From positions 394,622 through 458,621 of the forward strand of contig NW_006766888.1 in assembly GCF_000275845.1 (NCBI RefSeq): a stretch of DNA of 64,000 nt, read 5' to 3'. The stretch comes from Dichomitus squalens LYAD-421 SS1 (taxonomy: Eukaryota > Basidiomycota > Agaricomycetes > Polyporales > Polyporaceae). Both the position numbers and the translations under genes were made by a program. Shown piece after piece: positions 36,823 to 48,800 of this stretch (positions are counted from its first letter, which is position 1; each line of letters opens with the position of its first letter). The notes below the pieces were generated by a model. It worked only from the letters and a program-made list of their open reading frames with translations, searched no databases and was not told the DNA's origin.

Positions 36823-37336
36823 GGTATTATGAATGCGCCGGGCAAAGAAAGACGAGAGTTGGGCTTGAGGGGTTGAGTATGGTGAAGCAGTAGAGTGTAT
36901 AAGTACTGTCAAAGTCGTCAGGCGTACAGAACACCAGGTCCTGGAATACGCGGATCGTCGTAGGAAGTGAGGGAGCCAGAAGAAGCAGTGAGGGAAACCA
37001 AAAGTTTTTGAGTGTCCATTTGAGATCACCCGATCGCTATTGTGATGACGCTTTGTTGCGTCCGCGTAAGCCATTCGTTGCGAGGACTTGAATGTCCCAT
37101 ACTGAGTCGTCGCCTAGATCATCATAAGATCATGGAGTATGGACAGCATTGTTGTTCCATCTGGCGCGTCGGCAGGCGTCCCCATACTTACACTTGGAAT
37201 CGATACCTCACATATCGGCTGTTACTTCGTATTGCTCCCTTCGGTGTGAGTACGGAACTTGCATGTTGTGCCGCGGAATTGCGAAAGATCCAGCATGGGT
37301 TGCCAACAGTCCTGGTGGAGAGGCGTGATAAAAGAC
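36823..37336. other. Promoter region of the lactonase gene
   Basis: This is upstream of a minus-strand start. A TATA-like GTATAAGT/ACTTATAC pair lies near 36899. No coding signal. Confidence 0.35.
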
Positions 37337-37484
37337 GATGGCTGGCGGTGACCAACGCACCGCCGCCGCGCCATCGCAACCACTCCATCACGAACGTGAG
37401 GCGTTACGCCTCCCGTCACGCTCCGCAGAGAGCGTGACCGCGCCCGCGTCTGCGAATATTGTCCGAGCTGCGTGTCTCGGCGAC
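37337..37484 (+). repeat. Left copy of a ~150-bp direct repeat flanking the HET gene
   Basis: It begins GATGGCTGGCGGTGAC and contains GCGTTACGCC, CGTCACGCTC, then AGCGTGACCGCG and GTCTCGGCG. The same ordered words recur, with small indels, at 40433-40587. CGTCACGCTC and its near inverted partner GAGCGTGACC form a short palindrome. It lies downstream of the HET stop. Confidence 0.7.
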
Positions 37485-37748
37485 CGACAAGTCAGGTTCT
37501 CCTCCCCCTGCCTTCTCATACCATTCGTCGATACAAGTCATCTCAGTCTTACGCCTTAAGATTAGAGTGAGGTTGTCGGTCGAGGACCAAATCAACGGCG
37601 CAAACAAACCGTATAGACATCCTTTCCATTTTCCGAAAGAAACACGAGAACACAATGCTAGTGCACTAAGGAACGCACAACGAACACGAAACGGTCCGCC
37701 AGGAATTTGGCCATACCCTCCCTTCAAGTCATCCGGCAAGCAGTCGCA

Positions 37749-40074
37749 TCAAGTCGACACGCCTCCCTCGCCCTCCAATTCATGATCGACCTTTCCGTCG
37801 TCCGATGCCTGCCTAGCTCCGCTCGCCTCTCCGTTAGGGCACGCCTCCGGCCCAGCCACGCCACCCTCCGAATCGAGCATCCCAACGCGTGCATCGTCGA
37901 GGACGCCACAGACGCCGCCTCCCCCTCCCGCACCCTCGGCCTCGTTGTCCTGCGCGCCCTGTTCATCGTCAGCGCCTGACGCCTGAAGCCCGTCTACCTG
38001 GACCGACTCGGGCGACGTGGGAGATGTGTCCTGCGGCGTCTCGGTGACGACTTCGACGCGCAGGAAGTAATGCGACGGCGCCGCAAAATCGAAGCTGAGC
38101 TGCATGGTGAGTTGCCTTGTCGGGAGAGCGAAGGCAACTTTCTCTATGAGCAGCGACGCATTCCATGACCCATCTGGATCACACCAATCCGACCACTGCA
38201 CAGAGCTCGGCTCCACTTCCACTCCTCCGGCTAAGCCAGAAGCGGGTCGCAATATACTGACAGTCGCCTTGATTCGCAACCAGCGACGATAGTTGTAATC
38301 ACCCTCGAAAGTATACTGATACTCTACGGTAATCATCTGGTCGTCGTTGGCAAGCGTGAGCCAGTAAGTGGTTGGATGGTCCTCGTCCGGCCCTTGGAGT
38401 TCCGCTGTGTACCCTTGGGCACGTAGAGCATCACGAGTCTCCTTCAACAGCACCAGATTGAGAGTCTTGTGCGGGCGACGGAGAACATCCCTTGATAGCG
38501 GGGTAGTACGCTCCGGCTGAGATATATACACGGTCTTCACCTGGATGTGCTCGCGATAACGCTCAATGGTTGCCGGCGACAAGGGGAAGATGTCCGGCCA
38601 TACAGCACCGCGTTGTGGTATAGGCATGACCGCCATAAGACCTTGGTACAAGTATTCCACGCCAGACTCAGAGGGAGGGATGACGCAGGCCTGCCCGAGA
38701 AGAGCGCCAGGGTAGTCGTCGTGTTCGCACCCGAGGATGACCAGGTACCAGTGGGATTCTTTGTCATCATGCTCTGCGGGCTGCTGAGGGAGTGCAAGGG
38801 AAAGCGGTATGACGGGTAGCTTGGTGCGGATGCCGTGCGGGGTGAAGGTGTATTCGGGAGCTGGAAGGTCCGTGAGCTCTAGCCGACGGAACACGTCGTC
38901 GTGAGGGATGGCTTTGATCTTCCCCCCCCCTTGCAAAGCTGCTGATGCGTGCGTCAAGCGGTGTTTCCCCTCTCTTCCGTATGGCGAACCACCGGACATT
39001 CTGTAGCGCCTGGATAAGGTCATGATCTGTGTCGAAGTCCTCATAGATATAGGCCTCCCAAGCGAAGAGGCTCAGGTCGGGAATGCGCCGCAAGATCTCC
39101 TCCTGTAGCCGCCGGAAAGCGCGCGCCCCCTCGCCGTAGAGCGTGGGCATGTTGATGTTGAAAATCCCCAGTAGCGAGTACGCGCGATCCTCTTCTCTCG
39201 TCGTTTCCCGCTGCGCTGCCCACGAGAGTCGTTGGGCCACGCTAAACTCGTCGAGCGACTTCGCGTGTATCAGAGCCCCCTCAGGGATGCCCGTGATCTC
39301 CTCGACGAGGTCAACAAGCGCGAGCTTCGTTCCAATCTGCGTCCAGTCCTCGGCGAGGAACACTACATCGAAGGGCGCGATGAGCTCCTGCAGCGTCCAT
39401 CCGCGCTTATGCCACCGGCTCTCACGGAACGCGGATTGGTCGGCACGAGGGTCCTCGCCAGACGGGACGTCGGCAAGATAGGCATAGCACACCTCCGCGA
39501 GGCCGTACCACTTGTACATTGAGTTGATGGATTCGGTCAGTTCGGAGCTGCTCGTCTTGTCGATGCCGCAGGAATCGATCCAGAGGTACCGATGCCCGGC
39601 CTCGCGCGCCACCCTGCATGCGTCTCGGATCTTCGGCGACAGTCGAGGATCAGACCAGATAGACGTGACAGCGCTGGGAGTAGACACTGGTCGAGGTGTA
39701 CTCGGTCGATGAACTGGGGATGAGTATGTGCTCTGAGGGGGAGATATCATGGGGGTCCCGGAGGAGCGCGAGCCGTGCCTTGTTAACAGCCGTACGCCAC
39801 TACGGAGGTAATGATGGGCTTTGGTACATGGCCCCGATGCTGAGCGAAGTAGAGATTGACCAACGTCCCAAGACTTACGAACCAGCCTGCGAGCGAGGCG
39901 AGCTGGCAAGCCGAGGAGGTGTAGTCGGCCCTGGTCGTTGTACGAGCTCTGGATGAATCGAACATCCTGATACGACTGTTCGACGTTGTCCCACGTATGC
40001 GATAGGATTGCATATCCGGTCTCCTTGGGGTCCTTGTCCACAAATTGACCTGTCCACGTATTCAGCAGCCTCAT
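37749..40074 (-). pseudogene. HET-domain protein gene interrupted by a homopolymer frameshift
   Basis: From ATG 40074 (MRLLNTWTGQFV) the frame holds a full HET domain: YAILSHTWDN, HRYLWIDSCGID, INSMYKWYGLAEVCYAYL, GWTLQELIAPFDVVF, SVAQRLSWAAQRETTREEDR and YSLLGIFNINMPTLYGEG. A run of nine G on the coding strand (plus-strand C 38922-38930) then shifts the frame. The other frame continues from KIKAIPHDDVFRRLELTDL to the stop at 37749 with a beta-rich middle and an acidic Gly/Glu/Asp tail. One base fewer in the run would give about 774 aa with no intron needed. HET domains trigger incompatibility cell death. This could be a true null allele, slippage-prone phase variation or a base-call error in the run. 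Direct repeats flank the locus. Confidence 0.8.
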
Positions 40075-40671
40075 CTTGGTGCGTAGTGCTCGGAAGGACA
40101 GGCAGTTACCTGGCGGCTGTATCAGCAGTGTGCACCTCGACACTCCAAAGATGTACATACGGTTGCTCAGCCAAATGCTGCCACCGTTGCGTGGAGTAAG
40201 GAATAGGCACGGGCAGTCGCGGAGGCAGCGCTAGTCCTGAATACGGGAAACGGTCAACTTGGACGATGAGACTGAAGATGCGGATGAATCACCTGGGGCA
40301 AGAGACCGAAACCTACCCGTCACCGTGAGTGGGTTGACGCAGCGTTTTATGCATTTCAGGCTCGCCTCGTGTCCGTCCCGGGCATGGCGGATGTTTCGGT
40401 GGAAGGAGGTCAGAGCATGTCCGCCCAGTGAGGATGGCTGGTGGTGACAAGGCAGCGCCCAGACGATCTGCCGTGCTGCCGCAACTTACGAACGCGATGC
40501 GTTACGCCCTCTCTCGTCACGCTCTGGGGAGCGCCAGAAAGCGTGACCGCGTCCGCTCCTGTGAATGTCTCTGCGCGTCTCGGCGGCGAGTCGAGCGTGG
40601 TTCTCAAGTTCACGCAATGCGCTTCCCTCTTTATCTTTTTCTCACCGATACCATATCCTCACCCTCACATC
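40075..40671. other. Divergent promoter region, HET gene and F-box gene
   Basis: This includes the right repeat copy (40433-40587), which ends about 85 bp before the F-box start codon and therefore overlaps its promoter. The rest shows no ORF of note. Confidence 0.45.
40433..40587 (+). repeat. Right copy of the ~150-bp direct repeat flanking the HET gene
   Basis: It runs from GATGGCTGGTGGTGAC through ATGCGTTACGCCC, CTCGTCACGCTC and AAGCGTGACCGCGTCCGC to CGTCTCGGCGG, in the same order and strand as 37337-37484. The spacing between copies is about 3.1 kb, which spans the whole HET gene. Confidence 0.7.
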
Positions 40672-42507
40672 ATGGCCAGCATGCAACTTCCCGTCGAGCT
40701 CTTCCAACTCGTCGCCGAACTGTCCTCTAGACCCACGCAAAAGACTCTCCTCCTGGTCTCCAAAATGTTTCATGATCTCGTTCTTCCTCTGCTATTCTCA
40801 CGCATCACACTGATCTTTGGGATTAAGAGAAAACCCGAACGTCATTGGAATCACGAGGTACCATGGTCCGAAGAAGAAAATACGCAATTGAGGAAGTACA
40901 ACGGCATGGCAACGAGCATCCTCCAGCACATGGCAGGAAACAGCGAGTTTGCTAAGGGAGTGAAGCAATTATCAATACGCTGGTACGAATCACCGCTCTC
41001 GCTATCGAGCGCGGGTGGATTGGGTGAGCAGGCACTCGAGGCGCGCATTCGCCGGGATCTTCACGCGTATACGTTGTAGAGGCTGTAACAGCAGCCTTGA
41101 ACGCTCTCCCGTCGCTGGAATCTTTCGAATGGCGGGGAAACCTACTAGGCCTGATTCCTCGACACGCTGTAGAAGCGCTGCGAAGATGCCCCCACCTTCG
41201 TTCGCTCCTCATCTCGTATGCCCCGTTCTGTTCTCGGCCATCCTTGTTCTTACAACAATATCCATTACATCCACAGGCCGATGCAGTTCCTATGGCCTGA
41301 GCTTGTTGAGCTCCACGGGCTAAGAAAGATCACACTCATGCTCAATGTGAACGAATGGATCCCCAGTCTCCCCAATATGTCCCCGCACGAGCGACGGTGC
41401 TACGAAGCTTCTCTGCAGCTTGTCAACTCCAGCGCGCCATCCGTAGAAGAAGTCACCACCTCATATTGGATGTTCCCAGAGGAACCCCTCCCCAACTTGA
41501 CAGCCGCCACGTTCTTGCGCGCGACAGGGGCTACGGGCCTCAGGCGGCTCACCGAGCACTCGCCGTCCCTGACTTCCCTCACGGTCACCGCCAACTCGTG
41601 GAACACCGACAACATACTCTCGGTCTTTGCGTCCTCTCCCGAGGCGTTTCACGTCCTGACGTCCTTCAAGTTCCTGGTGGAGTACACCAGCGAGATGCGC
41701 GACTGCGACGCAGACCCCGTGGTCGCCTTCCTCAAGAACAAGCGCCATCTCCGGCGCCTATATCTGGGACTGTGCTCCCGGCAGTCGCAGCCGGTGATCA
41801 GGCTGCTTCCCGAGCTCCCGAACCTGGAGGTGCTCGGTCTTGGATGGGGCGGGATGCAATTCTCGGCCGCACGGGCACAGGTGTTCGTGGACTGCCTCCC
41901 GCGCAACCTCGGTGCCCTCTTCATCAACGTCGACGAAGAGCAGGAAGCCCTGGACGCGTTCCTGCAGCTGGTAACGCTGACTTTGGTATGCTTGTGTACG
42001 CTTGTACTCACGTATCGCGCTCGCAGGTCAAGCAACGGCCCGCGCTGAAAGTGTGCTACATCCCCTCGCTCGGCGACCTCGCCTTGCACTTCATCAGGTC
42101 CGCTCTTGCCGACGCAGATAGTGCGCTGGACCTCCTCGGAACAGGGACCGAGCTATTCTACGCCTATCTCGCAAAGAGCAAGCAGCCTCAGCCCGTCGCG
42201 CACACCTTGTGCGATCCGCATCCGGACCCGAGTCTCACGCTAGCGGACTACGGACTGGACGACTGGCAATGGCTGGCGCAGCACAGACTGGACTTTGGTA
42301 AGACTTAGACTGCGTCATGGCGCGTGCGCATGGGATAGCTGACGAGAGGGAAACGTTTGCGCCGTAGGGCTCATGTCGCTCAACGTTCCCGCTTGCAGCG
42401 TGTGCGGAACCGCGCCGGCGTGCCACCGCCTGATAGACTGCGTGGATCTGCGTTCGTTGGAGGGGTCATGCTATAGCCTGGACTGGAGATCGTTCGGCTT
42501 GCATTGA
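40672..42507 (+). CDS. F-box / LRR-like protein, intact paralog
   Basis: Exons 40672-41023, 41080-41215, 41277-41970, 42027-42297 and possibly 42368-42507 join in frame. The F-box is at the N-terminus (MQLPVELFQLVAELSSRP, LLLVSKMFHDLVLPLLFSR). LRR-like strands follow (LPSLESFEWRGN, CPHLRSLLIS, LVELHGLRKITLMLNV, LPNLEVLGLGWGG). The introns are 56, 61, 56 and 70 nt. If intron 4 is spliced (GTAAGA donor, CTGAC branch) the protein is 530 aa with a Cys-containing end (CSVCGTAPACHRLIDC); without splicing it stops at 42308 with 487 aa. It is the intact relative of the pseudogene at 18384-20032. Presumed role is substrate receptor of an SCF ubiquitin ligase. Its promoter includes one copy of the repeat flanking the HET gene. 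Confidence 0.82.
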
Positions 42508-43444
42508 TAGGTGTGCGGCGTGGCGTCGTGGGGTGCTGGTAGGTTATATGCGTAAGCACGTGTTCGCTCCTTTGCGAATACCTGACATTCTTAGTAGTTC
42601 ACCGCCCGTTAGGTTTGCGATAGATGGCCATGTCGTTGTAAGATTCTGGACAAGATGCACTTTATAACGAAGCTGTCCTCTTCAAATATCCACGCATACT
42701 GTTCGGTTTCCGCTGCAAGTGCACTGTCAAGGAAGCCGTAGATGCTCTTCTCCATTCGGTGCGCTGCAATCCTGTCCATCTCTTCAGCCTGGACGCTCGC
42801 GTTCTCATCTCTCGCATCCAGCCATTCGGCGCTCCATCTATATCCGAGTTGAGCTTGCTACTTAGGTCTAAGAACCAGTTCGGTTCGAATTCGGCGCGCA
42901 CGTGGCATATTCGTACCGCCCTCGCGCTGCGCAACGGAAGCTTCCTCTCATCCAACTACTGCGTTTTGCCTCAGCAGTCTGCTGCAGACGCGCCGTGGCC
43001 TAGAAGGCGAGCATTACATGTAGTACGACGAACGCGCCCTACATATCACTCCTACATCTACGCGCTCCCTGCTCAGAGTGAAACGAAGAGTATTCAAGTG
43101 ATATTACCGACGGTCATGCGCGCAGAGCCACTGTATCCGAGAAACGATCTTATAGTACACTGCAATATTGCTGCGTGCTGCCGGATGTATGTGTGTTGAG
43201 GTGAGCAGTTGATCCGTGTCCATATGCCCGCTCAACACATCAATGGTAATTGATAACCCTTTACATTCACGACAGACCACAATAACCCGGTCACCCGTTG
43301 GAATACATGCACATTCATACGATCCTATCCCACAGTTCAATCTCCTCGAAAAATTTTCGAATTTCCGCTGAGAACGAAATCGCCAAATGATTAGTCTCGA
43401 CACCCAGGCGACCATACTGACGAGAAGTGGCAGCGCTCACCATC
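42508..43444. other. Convergent intergenic region, no supported gene
   Basis: A plus-strand open frame (42759-43199) and an overlapping minus-strand one (42662-42955) exist. Neither has domains, a good start context or splice continuity, so neither is called. The region lies between the 3' ends of the F-box gene and the secreted-protein gene. Confidence 0.4.
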
Positions 43445-43939
43445 CTACGGGAGCAGGGCGAACGAGTCGAACGTGAACCCGTTGAGATTGAAGCACTCGT
43501 TCACCGACGGGACCTGCGTCAGCGACGGGCACCCTGACTCTCCGATTTCGACCGCGAACGGCAGACCCTGGCCGCTGGGCTGCAAGATCGCGACGGAGAT
43601 CCCGGAGAAGTCGGTAAAGAAGCACTCGTCCTCGGCGAGGCCCGCCAAGCTGAACTCATCGCATACCCCGCAGCCGGTCTCCGCGCACACCAGAAGGTCG
43701 GCGGGGAACTCCTGGCGCTTGAGGATGTCGCGCAGGGCCTTGGTAGGTGTGGTGCTCGCGGCGCTAGTGTTGGACGCGCGGACGGCGGCGACGTCGAGGG
43801 TGCGCACGGGGAGGTTCCCGGCGAAGGTAATGCCCTTCGCGAGGGGCTGGAGGGCGCCGGACGCGGAGGGTGCGGCGCGTGATAGGGTGGCGAGGGCGAC
43901 GAGGAGTGTGGAGGTCGCGGCGGCGAGCTTGAAGAACAT
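43445..43939 (-). CDS. Small secreted cysteine-rich protein with Kex2 site
   Basis: Intronless, 164 aa. Residues 1-~21 form a signal peptide (MFFKLAAATSTLLVALATLSRA). A Thr/Ala/Ser-rich pro-region ends in a dibasic LKR at 73-75, a Kex2-type processing site. The mature part holds six cysteines (85, 90, 93, 106, 137, 149), the first three in CAETGCGVC, an even number fitting three disulfides. Such proteins are common in the secretomes of mushroom-forming fungi and can be effectors, antimicrobial proteins or wall proteins; I do not recognise this family. A TATA box (TATAAA on the minus strand, 44029-44024) lies 85 bp upstream of the ATG, suggesting regulated, strong expression. Confidence 0.82.
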   Translation of the reverse strand: MFFKLAAATSTLLVALATLSRAAPSASGALQPLAKGITFAGNLPVRTLDVAAVRASNTSAASTTPTKALRDILKRQEFPADLLVCAETGCGVCDEFSLAGLAEDECFFTDFSGISVAILQPSGQGLPFAVEIGESGCPSLTQVPSVNECFNLNGFTFDSFALLP

Positions 43940-44023
43940 GGTTGTGGGTGGTTGGTGTGCTTTCGAGCGGGAGACTGGGGGATGTGTGATCCTGAAGAGC
44001 CCCTCCTTCTAACGCGGCCACTC

Positions 44024-44029
44024 TTTATA
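44024..44029 (-). promoter_or_regulatory. TATA box of the small secreted protein gene
   Basis: TATAAA on the minus strand lies 85 bp upstream of the ATG at 43939, within the usual range for fungal TATA elements with a short leader. No comparable box was seen for most housekeeping genes in the window. Confidence 0.6.
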
Positions 44030-45864
44030 CTTCTGTAGGTCCGAAGATTTCTATCCTGAGGGGCAACCTGGGCCTTGTGCACTGTACCCGAGAACATAGA
44101 TCATGCCCAGAGCCAACTGCCAGAAACGTATCGATTCAACGCCGAAGCACGAATTCCATGTGGTACGGTTCGACCTCCCCGCGCATTCAGGAACAGGCGC
44201 GAACGTGGAGAAAGGTTGTTGGCGGCACCAACACGAATGCCGTTATGGAGCGCCGCGTTGTGGGAGGATTCCAAGCGATCGAGGGGAGAATAACGACCCC
44301 GTTCTCCTAGAGAACCAATCTAACAGGAAGGACCGCGGCCATACTTTCTTCTCCTGCCGCGCTGCCCTGTGCCAGGGCCGGACAACCCTGGCCGACCTCA
44401 CAAAACGATCCGATGAGCCCGGTGGAGAGATTCGGGTGTCGCCCTCCTAGCGCACGATCCGAAGGCCTTCTGACTAGGATTATCCTTGATTAAGATAGGG
44501 TATAACTACGTTTGTCTTACTCGCATCCTCTAATCACTCATAATGTTTTTGCAGGCCAAAGTGAGGAGTAGTCCTTAGGAACGCATCCGCGTCCGCGAAG
44601 CATTGGGATTGGATCATCACACATTCACTCACACTCTATCTGAAGATTCTGTGAATCTCCAATCACAGCCTAGACGTTCATGCACATGTTCCTGGGCGAA
44701 TGTCCATTCGCATCTCGTGCAGCAGGGTGCAGTAATTCCTGAGTTCTAGTCCGGCGAGCCTTACTCAGCTGGCGCGGGCCCTGGATTGAACAGCACAGGG
44801 GCATATCAAGTCATTTAAGCCATAGCACAGCAAACGTCCTACAGGCTAGACACGGCTGTCATCGATCTTTCCCGCCTGCCGCTTCGAACGACAAGCTCTC
44901 GCTGATGACTGACTAGTGCCATGATCGCAAGCACAGAAATAGCGTCTACATGCGCGACAGGCTCTCTGATGTGTTTTGTAATAGCTCACAATGCGGTCTA
45001 TTGGTGCACAGGAAGATGACGCACTGCGGGAGGTATAGTTTCTCCTGCATGGACTTGGTAGGAGGAACGCTTTTGTTTCAGGAAGGTAAGGAGGACGACC
45101 TCTAGGAGCAATGACGCCGGCAGCATTTACAGGGAGCGCGAAGATCTTCAGCTACCGATGATTTGAGGGCCATGGACCCGACGCCTATATGACTGCTGCT
45201 ACGGACATGTATCTCCGAAGAACACGCAGTATTTGTCCATACAGCATGCATATCGGTTGCTGGCGCAAATTGCACTCGCATGATACGTTCTTCCTAAGGT
45301 TCGGAGGTTATAGTATTGAGTATATCGATGCCAGCCTGGCCTCAGGGGCGCCTCGACACAAGGCGACTATCCATGACAGCACGGTGATGGTCAAGAAGTG
45401 TGGCAGTGATTTCAGCTTATGACTCGTACAGATTGATACAAATGTATTGTTCTCACCCTCATGAGATAGTCCGTACTGCACTCGACGGTGTTCCTGCAGA
45501 TCACTGAGGCTTCGGACGTCGAGTTTAGGAAGGAAGCCTCGATAAGCACGGCTCGTACATAAGCAATGCGAAGTTTACGGGGTGTGCCTCCATGGATGCT
45601 TCTCGCGTCTTCCCAGTGGTGCTTGAACACCCTGATGGGAGCGCGGAGGTACTGTGATGACCCACGATGAGGGAACATGGGACTTGGAGGCAGTCGCGTT
45701 ACGGGGCTGATTTATCCGGCGCGTCAACTATTGAGCGCCGCTACGCCACAACTTACCGTCGTTGAGTAGACGGATCTGTTGCCTGTAAAGAGGGTCCATT
45801 GCCCTTGCCACGCATATCGATGAGCCCTGTCAGGTGATAAAGATAGTGGGTCTCTCGTTCGCCC
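44030..45864. other. 1.8 kb intergenic between secreted-protein promoter and nitrate reductase 1
   Basis: It contains the distal promoter of the secreted-protein gene and the 3' flank of nitrate reductase 1. ORFs at 45189-45422 (plus) and 45412-45678 (minus) are short and unrecognised. No repeats or RNA genes were seen. Confidence 0.45.
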
Positions 45865-48800
45865 TCAGTAACCGAACACACCCTCTCCCTCCTTGAAGCC
45901 CATTTCCTTCAGACCCGGTAGAGCTCCCTTCTCGACCAGACCGGGTGGTCCGCACAAGAGCGTCCCCGCTCCCTCTGCAGCAGGATAGAAGTGTTCCTCC
46001 ATGATCTCCTTGTTCAACCTGCCGACAACGTACTGCGAGCAGACGGAGAGGTCAACCTATCTGCGCAGGTGATGGCATCGTATGTCACTTGTCAACTCAC
46101 CGGCGCACCGACGTCCTCGTTCGGCTCCTCTGAAAGGATATGCACGAGCTTGAATCTCTCGGGCTCCTCTTCCGAGTACTTTGCGAGCGCGTCCCGCATG
46201 AGGATGTCGCTCGGCGACTTGTTACTTTGTGGGTGAGGCGAACCCATGCATTAGGGAGGCGAAAAAGGATGACGGTAAGAATATATTACCTGTCGAGCAG
46301 AACGATCTTCGTCTTGTCAGACTTGTCAGACAGGACCGCATGAATGAATTGCCAATGAGGCGTGAGCCCGCTACCACCAGCGACCAAGTTGACCTACTTC
46401 TTAGTCAGTGCACGCCAAGCAGCAATAGGAATAGGACGAGAACCCACTTTGTCAAAGTGATATTGCTCGCCATCAATGTCGAACTCGCCGTGACCCTTGT
46501 ACATAATTCCGCCGCCGGGTCCCCTGATGTCGATCTCTTCACCTGATAATCGGGTATAACGATATGAGTGGCTGTGCGTCCTAACAACTTCATGGAAACT
46601 GTACCCTCTTCCATGCAGTCGAGGTAGTTGGACACCGTACCCCCCGGGGGAAACGGCCCGTCATCCGTGGGCAAGTACGTTTTCACCAGCAGATCGAATG
46701 TGCCGTCTTCCTCTTCAGGTAGGACAGGACGCGTGGGAGTATACGGCCGCAACACCGCCTGGTCCTTGAAGTGCACGGTGATCAAGACGTGCTTGCCTAC
46801 CGGCAATCCGAGCAGTCCATGGCTGCCGTCTTCCCTCTTTGGCAATTCGAACGTGTACAGCCTGCAGCCGAAAAAAAGTCTCAGCAGGCATCAAATCCTA
46901 GGGAAATATGAGGCACGTACTGCGTATCGTGCGACTCTGCGTGCTTCTTGACGAGCTTCGCCTGGGTGAAGACGTCCGGCTGCAGCGCCTTGTCCTTGCG
47001 CTCACTCTTAATCTTCGCGAGCTCCTTCGCGGCGCGCACGGCATCCTCGTTCATGGTCTTCACACCTTCCGGGGAGAGGACTCCGATGAGGCACTCGTCG
47101 CGCTTGGAGTGCGCATCTGCCGAAGATCGGTCAGCGAAAAGTGAATGAACGACACAGACCAAATACACACAGTTGTCATGGATGCCCTTGTACTACCGTC
47201 CAGAACATATCGTTCAGGGCCATGCGCGATCAACGATATGAGAGTCGACATACCTCGTTAGTCACGTCGACCGTAGCCTTGCCAGCGTAGGCCGAGATTG
47301 CCTTGGCGCCACCAGGGTGCCATGACAAGACGGACGTCACGTCATAAACCTTGTTGTCGATGATGAGCCAAGCGTCGTTCTAGATCCGTACGTTAGATTT
47401 CCGTATCGCCTGGCAGGTATCTCGACACGAGACGTACTTCATTATCATGTTTCATGACCTCCTCAAGAGAATATTCCTTCATGTCCTTCGCCCCATTGTT
47501 GCCCTCGTCTTGTTGCTCCTTCGGAGGCTGCATCCAGCCGCCGTCCACATTTCCTGGAGCGACTGGATGCTGGAATTGAACAACGGGCCGGTGTGTCTCC
47601 GGATGTGTGGTGATCTTGGGCTTGAGACGATACCAAGCGTTGCTAGAGACAGCATATGAGATCATGACAAGGCAAAGGTAAGAGAAATGCACTTACTTCA
47701 TCATTCCCTGCAATCGTCACGCATAAAATCAGCAAGAGTTCTATAGATAAGACCGGCATGCCCACCATCAAATTCCTGGAAGCTCTCGTCAGTATATGGA
47801 TAAGGATGTTCGACGATGAAGGTACGCACCAAGACGTATGCTCGGGCTGATAATTCTTCCTGCTGTCCATCGAGCGTAAGCTGATTTCCTGGGCACCGAT
47901 CATCTCCTCGAGCTTCAGCTCGCAGCTCCTGATTGTAGGCGTAAACACAACACAGTCCACAGCGAGGGCCGAGCCAAGATACATACCAGAAAACCCATGC
48001 CCAGTACTTCTCACCGTGCCTGCATCAGTCTATTGAGTACAGGGCGGATGACGAATGACTACGGAGATTCATACCAACCTCAGTGGCTTATCCCAAAATC
48101 TGCGGAAGCAGTACTTCCATGTCGCGCCGCCGTCCAAGCTCAGCTCGATGCGCTCTACGCGATCTCCTGCACCGTTGAACGCAAAGCCTTCAACGGTGTA
48201 AGTCCTCTCGTCCAGGTTGCCTTCATCAAGGGGTATCAGCTCGTCGTGGGCGGGCTTCACAATGACGGACTGCAAGCACTGCTCGTTGCACTCGGTGGAC
48301 TCATGATGGTAGAATGCGCTACCGAATGGATGGTCCCTCGAGTCGATCATGGAGGGAAGGAGCCTGTTGTCCCAGATGTCTACCATGCACGATTAGCTGA
48401 GGTTCCCAAACACATTATTATGAGCCTCACGGTAATGGGAGCGGTTGGGCTTCTTTGCGACCCATAGCTGTAACACCTTTCAGCGCGCGCATTCAGCCAC
48501 TGGCAGAGATTCCTCACCTTCTTCAGCCACTTCACCTGTCGACCGCCCACCCATCCCGGGATGATTATGCGCAGCGGCTGTACAGCTAGCTTCAGACATC
48601 AGGCGAAGTAAGACATGGAATATACATACATAGCCATGATCGGGATGCAGGACACGTCCGTTCTGCCCGAAGACCAGCATAACATCGTTGGCGGGATTCA
48701 TGGCGTGCATGAGGGGCATGGATGTCGCATACGGACCCTCTGAGGGCGCATCAGCGCCTTCAAAGTGTAAGTACCTGTAGATACAGCTGATATGAGAATG

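Noticed and set aside
39870..39910. Possible 39-nt intron in the HET gene (GTAAGT...CTCAG)
   Set aside because: Shorter than any other intron in the window, and the frame is already open through it. Kept as coding.
42759..43199. 146-aa plus-strand ORF
   Set aside because: Overlaps a minus-strand ORF of equal quality. There is no domain, and it lies in a convergent 3' region.
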